Below are positions 9,473 through 17,710 of a stretch of 64,000 nt of DNA, piece by piece. The stretch comes from Mucilaginibacter gotjawali (GTDB lineage Bacteria; Bacteroidota; Bacteroidia; Sphingobacteriales; Sphingobacteriaceae). A program made the translations under genes and the position numbers. A model generated the notes under the pieces. That model was not told the DNA's origin, did not search any database, and saw only the letters and a list, made by a program, of their open reading frames with translations. Within the stretch, counting starts at the first letter, position 1. Each line of letters opens with the position of its first letter. The stretch lies in contig NZ_AP017313.1 in NCBI RefSeq assembly GCF_002355435.1, forward strand, positions 1,922,001 to 1,986,000. Reading direction: 5' to 3'.

Positions 9473-11093
9473 ATGAAAAAAATATTTTACTTTGTGTTGC
9501 CGCTGTCAGCTATATTAGCAGGGTGCTCACCTATTGTCTATACAAGTACACAGCCTGTTGCTAACCAGCAGCCCCGGCAACCTCAGCCGCCTCAGCAGAC
9601 TTATGCTGATCAGCCCCAAACCGACCAGGTTTTTACGATGAATTAAGCCCATACGGAAATTGGATTAATTACCCTGATTATGGCTACGTATGGCAGCCTA
9701 ATACTGATGCCGATTTTAAACCTTATGCTACCAATGGTAATTGGGTTTACAGTGATTATGGCTGGACCTGGTCCTCAGACTATAGTTGGGGATGGGCGCC
9801 GTTTCATTACGGGAGATGGTTTTATGACAATAGTTATGGCTGGTTGTGGATGCCGGGTCATGATTGGGCGCCTGCCTGGGTAACATGGAGCCAATCCGGC
9901 GATTATTATGGATGGGCGCCTGTTCCGCCGCGCGTTGAGTTAAATAATAATTGGAGGCCACGTAATGAAGACTGGAATTTTGTTCAGGCTAATAATATTA
10001 CCTACAACAATGTGAACCGGTATGTGGTTAAAAATAATGTTACTGTTATTAACAGGATTACCATTATTAATAATGTAACCAATAATAATGTAACCAACAA
10101 TTACACTGTCAATAACAATAATACTGTAATTTATAACCGGGGGCCAAGGGTAAATGACGTGGAGAATGTTGGGCACAACAAAATCCAGCAGGTTAAAATA
10201 AATGAAGGCGCCCGGCCGGGGCAGTCATTTAAAAATAACCAGCTAATTATTTATCGCCCGCTAATTAAACAAAATGTGCAACAGGCAAATGATAAGCCTG
10301 CACCCCGGAAAGTAATGAATTATAACAATGACGGGCGGCAAAACCAAAGACCCGGTAATATGCAGGGGGGGATCAAAACAACAGACCCGGGCAGGGCAAC
10401 CAACCCGGCCAGCAAGACCGAAAACAGGGAAATCAGCAGCTAAATGATCAGAATAATAATGGCCGCCCACGCGATCCACAGAATAAGCCTGATCAAAGGC
10501 CTGTAATTGCCCAGCCTGGAGTTCAGCAGAATAACCCTGATCAAAGGCCGGTAAATGTACAGCCTGGTGTTCAGCAGAACAAGCCTGATCAAAGGCCTGT
10601 AAATGCACAACCCGGTGTTCAGCAGAACAAGCCTGATCAAATGCCTGTAAACGCACAGCCCGGAGTTCAGCAGAACAAGCCTGATCAAAGGCCTGCGAAT
10701 GCACAGCCTGGTGTTCAGCAGAACAAGCCCGATCAAAGGCCGGCAAATGTACAGCCTGGTGTTCAGCAGAATAAGCCCGATCAACGGCCGGTAAATGCAC
10801 AGCCCGGTGTTCAGCAAAACAAGCCCGATCAAAGGCCTGTAAATGCTCAGCCGGGCGGGCAGCAGCAGAATCCTCAAAAACCGGTAATGCAACCAAACCC
10901 CAATAAACAGTTTATCAGCAGGCCGGTAATTGTTCCCCCGGCTACTAATAATCCTAATCCGCCAAAACAAAACCCAGGTAACGGGCAGGGTAATAAGCCG
11001 ATCGCGCCGGGCAGACCCAATCCCAAAAAGGCGGATACATTAAAACATCAGCCCAAAAAAATTATCAGGGATACAACAAGACGTCAAAATTAA
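9473..11093 (+). CDS. DUF6600-type lipoprotein with C-terminal 16-residue repeats, frame broken twice
   Basis: With two one-base repairs this reads as a 540-residue surface lipoprotein. The N-terminal lipobox is LSAILAGC (Cys about residue 17). A Tyr/Trp-rich region follows (YDELSPYGNW, YVWQP, SWGWAPFHYGRW, YGWLWMPG), the YXWGXW/DUF6600 signature. An Asn-rich segment and a Pro/Gln-rich tail with eight 16-residue repeats follow. The frame breaks at T5 (9630-9634; one T restores QVFYDELSP) and at G7 (10365-10371; one G restores QGGDQNNRPGQ). The last frame ends TTRRQN at 11093. The protein is probably a cell-envelope structural lipoprotein; its function is unknown. Confidence 0.75.
10482..10865 (+). 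repeat. Tandem array of eight 48-bp units encoding a 16-residue repeat
   Basis: Eight contiguous 48-bp units encode variants of NKPDQRPVNAQPGVQQ, with substitutions mainly at the V/A, N/I and A/V positions and in the last unit (PGGQQ). The DNA copies differ mostly by synonymous changes, so the protein repeat is conserved under selection or the array is not newly expanded. The unit has no hydrophobic core and should form an extended, flexible spacer. Confidence 0.92.
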
Positions 11094-11110
11094 AATAGGT
11101 TGTTAAAAAG

Positions 11111-11140
11111 AAAGCGCTCCTGAATGAACAGGGGCGCTTT
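11111..11140. terminator. Bidirectional hairpin terminator
   Basis: AAAGCGCTCCTG pairs with CAGGGGCGCTTT around a six-base loop, flanked by A and T runs on both sides. It lies between the convergent DUF6600 lipoprotein and DUF6526 genes and can serve both. Confidence 0.85.
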
Positions 11141-11154
11141 TCTGTTTTAATGAA

Positions 11155-11589
11155 TTAAGCCCGGTGATGATCGGCTTTCCAATTTTTTATCGACTTTTTA
11201 ATTTCATCAGCAGTAAGGTTTTCTCTCACCGCCCTATCTGCCAGCACCAAAAATTCATCATCGTTGGCAAAACGCAGGGCAACAATCTGGCCCATGGTTA
11301 GCTTGCTATCGATCGCTTTATGAGTTAATATGTAGTACCTGATGCTCTCTTCAGCCCTGATCGCCCTGTCCTGTACGGTAACGGCAAACCGCCTTGTGTA
11401 CCAGAAGAGTAATATGCCGCATATAAATAAGGTGGTAATTAAAATCGATCCGATAACGGAATCATTTGCTTTAACCTGCAAATAAAGATTGATAATGGAG
11501 GTAATGGTGCCTATTACTAATAATGATGCTAATAAGAAATGAAAGCCCTTTACATAACGTGCGTGACTGGCATAATTTTGTACTGTCAT
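11155..11589 (-). CDS. DUF6526 family membrane protein
   Basis: This 144-residue protein opens QNYASHARYVKGFHF and has two hydrophobic segments (about residues 16-37 and 44-64), followed by a cytosolic helical tail with RAIRAEESIRYYILT and ADEIKKSIKNWKADHH. This is the pattern of the DUF6526 family, common in Bacteroidota and without known function. It is a single gene. Confidence 0.75.
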   Translation of the reverse strand: MTVQNYASHARYVKGFHFLLASLLVIGTITSIINLYLQVKANDSVIGSILITTLFICGILLFWYTRRFAVTVQDRAIRAEESIRYYILTHKAIDSKLTMGQIVALRFANDDEFLVLADRAVRENLTADEIKKSIKNWKADHHRA

Positions 11590-11720
11590 AATGGTTTATT
11601 TTTTACGCCAAGATAAATATTAATTGATCAACAGGCTTTAAAAATGGATATTTTGTTGATACGGTGAAGAACAAATATTTAAATTTTGCGTTAATGTTTT
11701 TAATCAAAAATTAACTATTT

Positions 11721-12584
11721 ATGAATAACACAACCATTTCAGTCGAAAAAACATTTGCTATTGGCGGTGAACTTACCGTTAACAGGATGGGTTACGGTGC
11801 CATGCGCATTACCGGAAAAGGAATTTGGGGCCCGCCGAAAGATGAAGATGAAGCCGTAAGAGTGTTAAAAAAGGCGGTAGAACTGGGCGTGAATTTTATT
11901 GATACTGCCGATAGTTACGGCCCTTTTATTTCAGAAGAATTGATTGCTGAAGCATTGTTTCCCTATCCTGATGACCTTGTAATTGCAACTAAAGGCGGAT
12001 TGCTCCGGACCGGGCCTGATGAATGGCCGGTAAATGCGCATCCCGCTCATCTGCAAAAGGCACTCGACGGCAGCCTTAAACGTTTAAAGCTCGACCAGAT
12101 ACCCTTGTACCAGCTTCACCGTATTGACCCGATTGTGCCGGCAGAAGACAGCTTCGAGTTTTTGCAGAAGGCACAGGATGAGGGTAAGATCAGGCATATC
12201 GGTCTTTCGGAAGTAGACGTTGAAACCATAAAAAAAGCTCAGGATTTTTTTGAGGTAGTATCGGTTCAAAACATGTACAGTGTCGACAATCGTAAATGGG
12301 AGCAGGTATTGCAATATTGTAAAGCGCATAATATTGCATTTATCCCATGGTTTCCGCTTAATGCAGGTAATGTGTCAAGCCAGTCAGTTTTAAAACAAAT
12401 TGCCGAAAAACATAGTGTAACGGTTCACCAGGTTGCCCTGAACTGGTTGCTTAACCATGCGGATAATATTCTGCTCATCCCCGGCACCTCGAAAGTTGAC
12501 CACCTGGAAGAAAATTTGCAGTCGGTGTCCCTTGAGCTTTCAGGCGAAGATGTCACCCTTTTAAACAGTATTTCACCACAGTAA
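11721..12584 (+). CDS. Aldo/keto reductase
   Basis: This 287-residue NAD(P)H-dependent oxidoreductase has a TIM-barrel fold. FIDTADSYGP carries the catalytic Asp and Tyr, and VIATKGGLLRTG, YQLHRIDP and IRHIGLSEVD follow in family order. The C-terminal LLIPGTSKVDHLEENLQS binds the cofactor phosphate. The sequence resembles the AKR13/YajO-like group that acts on small aldehydes. The substrate is not predictable. It is transcribed alone from a spacer of about 130 bp. Confidence 0.92.
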   Translation: MNNTTISVEKTFAIGGELTVNRMGYGAMRITGKGIWGPPKDEDEAVRVLKKAVELGVNFIDTADSYGPFISEELIAEALFPYPDDLVIATKGGLLRTGPDEWPVNAHPAHLQKALDGSLKRLKLDQIPLYQLHRIDPIVPAEDSFEFLQKAQDEGKIRHIGLSEVDVETIKKAQDFFEVVSVQNMYSVDNRKWEQVLQYCKAHNIAFIPWFPLNAGNVSSQSVLKQIAEKHSVTVHQVALNWLLNHADNILLIPGTSKVDHLEENLQSVSLELSGEDVTLLNSISPQ

Positions 12585-12673
12585 TATAAAAATACTTTGC
12601 GGGAGTGATTTTATTTAAACCATTTCAATTAACGGGTGTCAAATTGCAAGTCCCCTATTAAACCATGTTAATT

Positions 12674-13420
12674 ATGAAAAAAGTTCAATTAATTTTTACA
12701 GCCATGTTATTGCTGAGCGCAGTAGCTTGCAAAAAAAACAGCAGTACATCGCCTGCTATTAACGGCAATGTTTCCAACGCCGAAGCTGCCAGTATGGTTG
12801 CCGGTTCGGTTTCGCTTAACTCCAACGGTGTGGCAAGCCTTGCCGGCGATGCCACCATTGATGCCATTGCTATTGGCCGCCTGCCTGATGCCTGCGGTAC
12901 TATTAAATCAGACAGCATATCAAGGCAAAGCAGCGCCGGATCTGCGGTTACCTATAATTATAAGTTGAAATATAGTTATACGGTAAATTGTAACAGCAAC
13001 AGCCAACCCGACAGTCTTTCTAGCACGCTTACTTACAGCGGCTCATTTAACGGGCCAAAGCTATCTTCAAGCAACTCCGGAAGTTCAATTTTTACGGTAA
13101 ATGGTTTATTACCAACAGCAGCAGATTTTGTGATCAACGGGGAATTTAAACGTGCTGGTTCATTCAGCTCAAAAGTTGATACCACTCATCATGGCAATAG
13201 CAATGTCGATATTGTGATCAACTCATTAACGATCCTGAAACATTCCCGAACTATAGTAAGCGGCAATGCGGCAATTTCTGTTACCGGCGATGTGCCCAAT
13301 AAAGGGAGTTTTAGCTATACCGGGACGCTTGTGTTTAATGGCAATGGCACCGCGACTTTAACGCTTAACGGAACAGTATATATGATTAAACTGGATTCGG
13401 GCGATTGCGCAAGGGTATAA
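12674..13420 (+). CDS. Hypothetical lipoprotein
   Basis: The better start is the ATG at 12674 (MKKVQLIFTAMLL), three codons inside the longest frame; it gives a 248-residue protein with lipobox LLSAVAC and Cys about 19, followed by KKNSS. The mature part is Ser/Asn/Gly-rich with repeated beta-strand-like stretches, and has two later cysteines (DACGTI, VNCNSN) and a final DSGDCARV. I do not recognise a family. It is probably an outer-membrane-anchored beta-sandwich protein. A strong terminator follows. Confidence 0.75.
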   Translation: MKKVQLIFTAMLLLSAVACKKNSSTSPAINGNVSNAEAASMVAGSVSLNSNGVASLAGDATIDAIAIGRLPDACGTIKSDSISRQSSAGSAVTYNYKLKYSYTVNCNSNSQPDSLSSTLTYSGSFNGPKLSSSNSGSSIFTVNGLLPTAADFVINGEFKRAGSFSSKVDTTHHGNSNVDIVINSLTILKHSRTIVSGNAAISVTGDVPNKGSFSYTGTLVFNGNGTATLTLNGTVYMIKLDSGDCARV

Positions 13421-13443
13421 GTTATTAATTTAAAAATGACAGG

Positions 13444-13475
13444 AAGCCCCCGGAATTTAAAAACGGGGGCTTTTT
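13444..13475. terminator. Hairpin terminator after the lipoprotein gene
   Basis: AAGCCCCCG pairs with CGGGGGCTT, followed by a T run. It sits between two convergent genes. Confidence 0.88.
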
Positions 13476-13487
13476 GCTAAGCAAGTA

Positions 13488-13781
13488 TCATACATCCGCT
13501 AGCTTAAACGGTTTTATTTCATATGTTTCCCATATTTTTTGAGTGATATAAGGCTCAGTTTGCTTCCATTTTTCCAGTTGTTCCTCTGTTTCAAACTGCA
13601 TCACCATTACCGACCCGATCATTTTGCCATCATCATTTAATATAGCGCCCCCGAAAATAAAATTACTGGCCTTTTTAAGCTCCTTTGCACCTTCAAAATG
13701 ATCAGGCCGTACTTTCATACGGCGGTCAAGGGCGCCGGCATCAGTATAATCATAAGCAGTTATCACATATTGTTTCATCAT
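13488..13781 (-). CDS. YCII-related domain protein (YciI-like)
   Basis: This 97-residue dimeric alpha-beta protein has the YciI order: KQYVITAYDYTDAGALDRR, RPDHFEGAKEL, GGAILNDDGKMIGSVMVMQF, then W-K-EPYI. The conserved His (RPDHFEG) is the proposed active-site residue. The family includes small dechlorinase-like proteins, but most members have no known substrate. It is a single gene. Confidence 0.88.
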   Translation of the reverse strand: MMKQYVITAYDYTDAGALDRRMKVRPDHFEGAKELKKASNFIFGGAILNDDGKMIGSVMVMQFETEEQLEKWKQTEPYITQKIWETYEIKPFKLADV

Positions 13782-13889
13782 TAAATGATTTTATTGTCAT
13801 CAAATCAAATACAAATTTCATTAATTATTTAAAAATGATGTTATTTTGGGAAAGATATTTAGGTTTGGCGCCAGGAAAAATAAAAAATA

Positions 13890-13916
13890 AAATAAATGTG
13901 TAATTTACATTTATTT
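13890..13916. promoter_or_regulatory. Inverted repeat upstream of galK, candidate operator
   Basis: AAATAAATGT and ACATTTATTT form a perfect 10-bp inverted repeat with a seven-base spacer, ending 37 bp before the galK ATG. Its place over the expected promoter suggests a binding site for a sugar-responsive regulator; none is encoded nearby. Confidence 0.45.
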
Positions 13917-13952
13917 CTCTAATATTTGCCTTGCCAATCAATATAAACAACA

Positions 13953-15125
13953 ATGAAGAGCCACTTGTACAAGGAATTTAATAAACTATTTAACAAAGAA
14001 GCCGAAAATGCCTATTTCTCTCCGGGCCGGGTAAATCTTATAGGCGAGCATATCGACTATAACGGTGGCTTGGTAATGCCTTGTGCAATTACTTTTGGGA
14101 CTTATTTGCTGGTATCACCAAATAATGAGGGTGTTCTTCGTTTCAGAAGTTTAAATTTTGAAGATAAGCCCGATATCGCTTTACAAAATAATTACACTAA
14201 AACAGGCGAGAAATGGTTCAATTACCCCCTGGGTATTTTTGAATATTTTTTAAAAGACGGGCATGATTTACAAGGATTGGATATGCTTTTTTATGGCGAT
14301 ATACCCATCAGCTCGGGCCTGTCCTCCTCGGCCTCGATTGAAGTGGTTACCGCATTCGCTTTAAATGACTTGTTCGACGCAGGGTATTCCAAACTGGACC
14401 TGGTGAAACTGGCCAAATCAGTTGAAAATAATTTTATAGGGGTAAACTGCGGTATTATGGATCAGTTTGCTGTTGCCTTCGGCGAAAAGAACAAGGCGCT
14501 GATGCTGAACTGTGATACCCTTGATTACCAGGCGGTAGATAGCAACCTTGGCGATCATATCCTGGCCATTATCAACACCAACAAACCCCGCAAGCTGGCC
14601 GAGTCAAAATATAACGAACGCGTACAGGAATGCCAGGCGGCTTTAACTGCCCTGAAACAGGAACTCGATATTAATAACCTGTGTGATATTGATACAGCTA
14701 CTTTTAACCAGCATAGTTATTTAATTACCGACGGCGTTATATTAAAACGGGCGCAGCACGTGATTGAAGAAAACGATCGCGTAAAGCTGGCCGCCGTGGC
14801 GTTAAGCAATAATAACCTGGCAGAATTTGGCCGGTTGATGTACGCTTCACACGATTCGCTGCGCGATTTGTATGAAGTTAGCGGGCAGGAGCTTGATGCC
14901 ATTGTTGCATACAGTAAAAACGATGTTAATGTTGCCGGCGCCCGGATGACGGGAGCTGGTTTTGGTGGTTGCGCTATTGCATTGGTAAAAGAAAGCGCCT
15001 TTGACGATTTCAGTACAAACGTTATTGAATATTACACCAGCAAAATAGGATATGCGCCCTCTGTTTATCGCTCGCTTATTGGCGATGGGGTAGGAGAACT
15101 GGAACCATCAGTTATCAGGGGTTAA
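13953..15125 (+). CDS. galK: Galactokinase
   Basis: This 390-residue GHMP kinase phosphorylates galactose at C1 with ATP in the Leloir pathway. All three signatures are present: SPGRVNLIGEHIDYNGG at about residue 25 (galactose-binding), PISSGLSSSASIE at about 115-127 (ATP loop) and GARMTGAGFGGCAIAL at about 330. The NCGIMDQF block carries the catalytic Asp. The length is normal. galT or a mutarotase is not adjacent. Confidence 0.97.
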   Translation: MKSHLYKEFNKLFNKEAENAYFSPGRVNLIGEHIDYNGGLVMPCAITFGTYLLVSPNNEGVLRFRSLNFEDKPDIALQNNYTKTGEKWFNYPLGIFEYFLKDGHDLQGLDMLFYGDIPISSGLSSSASIEVVTAFALNDLFDAGYSKLDLVKLAKSVENNFIGVNCGIMDQFAVAFGEKNKALMLNCDTLDYQAVDSNLGDHILAIINTNKPRKLAESKYNERVQECQAALTALKQELDINNLCDIDTATFNQHSYLITDGVILKRAQHVIEENDRVKLAAVALSNNNLAEFGRLMYASHDSLRDLYEVSGQELDAIVAYSKNDVNVAGARMTGAGFGGCAIALVKESAFDDFSTNVIEYYTSKIGYAPSVYRSLIGDGVGELEPSVIRG

Positions 15126-15221
15126 TATCAGTAATATCGAAGAAAGTATATTGAATAACGAATTTCAAAGTTTATTCAGATATTGCAATTGATTTTTTGT
15201 TTCGGACTTTCGAACTAAAAA

Positions 15222-15255
15222 ACTAATCTCTAATCTCCAGCCTCTGATCTCTAAC
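15222..15255. repeat. Word-repeat tract CTAATCTCTAATCTC
   Basis: Tandem near-copies of AATCTCT fill the last 35 bp before the TrmH gene start. The same word occurs again at 56345-56370 before the HAD gene end. No inverted partner is visible here. Confidence 0.6.
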
Positions 15256-15257
15256 GC

Positions 15258-15785
15258 ATGCGTAAACTAAAACTCGACGAACTTAACCGCGCCACTATAG
15301 CTGAATTTAAAGCCGGAGAAAAACTTCCGGTGGTGGTAGTGCTGGATAATGTGCGCAGTATGCATAACATCGGCTCGATCTTCCGCACAGCCGATGGCTT
15401 TGCTGTCGAAAAAATGTGTTTATGTGGTATAACCGCCAGGCCGCCTCACCGCGAAATAGAAAAAACGGCGCTCGGTGCCACACAATCTATCATTTGGGAA
15501 TATTTTGACAGCCCGGTGCAGGCCGTTGATCAATTGCGTGCAGAAGGTTACACGATAGTTGCTGTTGAACAGGCGGAGAAAAGCACCATGCTGCAGGATT
15601 TTGAAGTTGTAAAGGGAGAAAAATACGCCCTGGTATTCGGTAATGAAGTAAATGGGGTAAGCGACGAAGTAATGGCAAAAATTGATGCCTGTATCGAGAT
15701 CCCCCAGTTTGGCACCAAACACTCTTTTAACATTGTCGTATCCGCCGGGATCGTTTTGTGGGATTTGTTTTCGAAGATGGTGTAA
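15258..15785 (+). CDS. TrmH-family RNA 2'-O-methyltransferase (SpoU class)
   Basis: This 175-residue knotted SPOUT methyltransferase uses S-adenosylmethionine to methylate a ribose 2'-OH in tRNA or rRNA. LDNVRSMHNIGSIFRTADGF (motif 1, with the catalytic Arg), FGNEVNGVSDEV (motif 2) and IPQFGTKHSFNIVVSAGIVLW (motif 3) are all present. There is no N-terminal substrate-binding domain, as in the short TrmL/TrmH-like group. The target nucleotide is not predictable. Confidence 0.93.
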   Translation: MRKLKLDELNRATIAEFKAGEKLPVVVVLDNVRSMHNIGSIFRTADGFAVEKMCLCGITARPPHREIEKTALGATQSIIWEYFDSPVQAVDQLRAEGYTIVAVEQAEKSTMLQDFEVVKGEKYALVFGNEVNGVSDEVMAKIDACIEIPQFGTKHSFNIVVSAGIVLWDLFSKMV

Positions 15786-15786
15786 A

Positions 15787-15863
15787 AGTCGATGGACCAT
15801 GGACCATAGTCCATAGCTATTTTACGCAAACAGCTATGGACCATCGACCATGGTCCATGGACT
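15787..15863. repeat. Word-repeat hairpin, word GGACCAT
   Basis: The left arm strings together ATGGACCAT copies and the right arm carries the same word in both orientations (GGTCCAT and GGACCAT), with AGCTAT and ATAGCT at the tips. The whole can fold as a long hairpin. It lies between the convergent TrmH and lpdA genes and could act as a terminator. Confidence 0.75.
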
Positions 15864-15871
15864 AAAAAGAA

Positions 15872-17260
15872 CTACAAATGTATCACCTCGCCATATGCGT
15901 CCGCAGCAGCTTCCATAACCGCTTCGCTCATGGTTGGGTGCGGATGGATCGATTTAATGATCTCGTGCCCGGTTGCTTCCAGTTTGCGCGCTGTAACTAC
16001 CTCAGCGATCAATTCGGTAACGTTATGCCCCACCATGTGAGCGCCTAAAAATTCGCCGTATTTAGCGTCAAATATCAGTTTTACAAAACCGTCTTTAGCG
16101 CCTGCCGCACTCGCCTTGCCCGAAGCAGAGTAAGGGAACTTTCCAACTTTTATTTCGTAGCCGGCTTCTTTTGCTGCTTTTTCGGTATAACCAACCGAAG
16201 CAATCTCCGGTGAGCAATAAGTACAGCCCGGGATGTTGTTATAGTTGATCGGTTCAGGGTTCAGTCCTGCTATTTTCTCAACACAGGTAATGCCTTCTGC
16301 CGATGCTACGTGCGCAAGGGCCTGTCCTTTAACAATATCGCCGATGGCGTAAACGCCTTCAATATTGGTGCGGTAATAATCGTCAACCAATACTTTTCCT
16401 TTATCAGTTTTTACGCCGGCCTCTTCAAGACCAATACCTTCCAGGTTGGTTGAAATACCTACCGCTGACAATACGATCTCTGCTTCCAGTACTTCGGTAC
16501 CGGTTGCACTTTTAACCTGTACTTTGCAAAGGTCGCCGCTGCTGTCAACCGATTCAACATTCGAGCTGGTCATGATGTTGATGCCTTGTTTTTTAAGGAT
16601 CCGGGCCATTTGTTTGGACACCTCTTCATCCTCTAAAGGCACAATATTATCTAAATACTCAACAACTGTTACTTTGGTTCCGATGCTGTTGTAAAAATAA
16701 GCAAACTCAATACCTATGGCGCCCGATCCAACCACAACCATTGATGCAGGTTTTGCCGGAAGAACCATTGCCTGGCGGTAACCAATTACTTTTTTCCCAT
16801 CCTGTTTAAGGTTTGGCAATTCGCGTGATCGCCCACCTGTAGCCAGGATAATGTGTTTTGCGGTATATTCCTTTTTTTCGCCATTTGCTGCTGTAACTTC
16901 AATAGCACCTTTGCCTTTCAGTTTCCCAAAGCCCATGATGACATCGATCTTGTTTTTGCGCATTAAAAACTGAACGCCTTTGCTCATGCCTTCGGCTACG
17001 TTACGGCTCCTTTTGATCACCGATTCAAAATCAATTTCGCTGCTGCCAACTTTTATACCGTAATCAGCAGCGTGATTGATATATTCAAAAACCTCGGCGC
17101 TTTTTAACAATGCTTTAGTTGGAATACAGCCCCAGTTAAGGCAAATCCCACCGAGTGATTCTTTTTCAACTATAGCGGTTTTTAAGCCCAACTGCGAAGC
17201 GCGGATAGCAGCTACATAACCGCCCGGACCGGAACCTATAACAATTAAATCGTAGTTCAT
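15872..17260 (-). CDS. lpdA: Dihydrolipoyl dehydrogenase (E3)
   Basis: This 462-residue FAD-dependent E3 component of 2-oxoacid dehydrogenase and glycine cleavage complexes reoxidises dihydrolipoamide with NAD. It has the N-terminal FAD motif VIGSGPGGYVAAIRA, the redox disulfide GGICLNWGCIPTKALL (CxxxxC), the NAD motif VVGSGAIGIEFAYF, the second FAD motif YAIGDI and the dimer-interface HPHPTMSEAVMEAA with the catalytic His-Glu pair. The length is normal. It is transcribed alone. Confidence 0.97.
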   Translation of the reverse strand: MNYDLIVIGSGPGGYVAAIRASQLGLKTAIVEKESLGGICLNWGCIPTKALLKSAEVFEYINHAADYGIKVGSSEIDFESVIKRSRNVAEGMSKGVQFLMRKNKIDVIMGFGKLKGKGAIEVTAANGEKKEYTAKHIILATGGRSRELPNLKQDGKKVIGYRQAMVLPAKPASMVVVGSGAIGIEFAYFYNSIGTKVTVVEYLDNIVPLEDEEVSKQMARILKKQGINIMTSSNVESVDSSGDLCKVQVKSATGTEVLEAEIVLSAVGISTNLEGIGLEEAGVKTDKGKVLVDDYYRTNIEGVYAIGDIVKGQALAHVASAEGITCVEKIAGLNPEPINYNNIPGCTYCSPEIASVGYTEKAAKEAGYEIKVGKFPYSASGKASAAGAKDGFVKLIFDAKYGEFLGAHMVGHNVTELIAEVVTARKLEATGHEIIKSIHPHPTMSEAVMEAAADAYGEVIHL

Positions 17261-17710
17261 ATTTATGGTGATATTATTTTTATTTACTGATATGCTGAAT
17301 TTTAATGCGATAACGCTTAAATGCTTTCTAATAGTTAAGCCCGGTTATCAATATTTAACAGGGTACTTTAACGTTGATCAAAAATTTTTGTTCACCAGTT
17401 ACGATAAATTAAGATTTGAACACGGCCCCAAAGCTAAGTAAAAGGTACCAAATCAGAAAATTAACAAGTTGCCGGCGATGATACTTATTGTGTCTGTTAT
17501 TTTCTCAGGAAGATATAAAATTAATCAGGGATAAATTTACGAATTTCAAATAAATTATTAACATTAGTTCGTAATAGCAGTGTAATTATTGCTAAGTGTT
17601 GAAAAAATGATAATAATTATTAACAATAACTTAACACGGGTAATAAGAGGCTTCCATATCTTTGTGCCAAATTTACATATGTATTAAACGTTTTACTTAA
17701 AAAGCATTCT
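17261..17710. promoter_or_regulatory. Divergent spacer with -7 box TATCTTTG for the TonB receptor
   Basis: The 450-bp AT-rich gap separates lpdA (minus) and the first TonB receptor (plus). TATCTTTG at 17657-17664 fits the Bacteroidota -7 consensus TAnnTTTG and would give a leader of about 40 nt. No clear -33 TTG is seen at the right spacing. The rest of the gap shows no repeats or hairpins. Confidence 0.5.

Noticed and set aside
10482-10865. Possible CRISPR array
   Set aside because: The 48-bp units follow each other without spacers and stay in one coding frame; no cas genes are present.
10261-10970. Two long antisense open frames (211 and 176 residues) with repeating protein sequence
   Set aside because: They mirror the 48-bp repeats of the DUF6600 gene on the other strand; their repeat periodicity is fully explained by the sense array and they lack start context.
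15420-15844. Three antisense open frames within the TrmH gene
   Set aside because: They lie opposite clear SPOUT motifs and show no protein features of their own.
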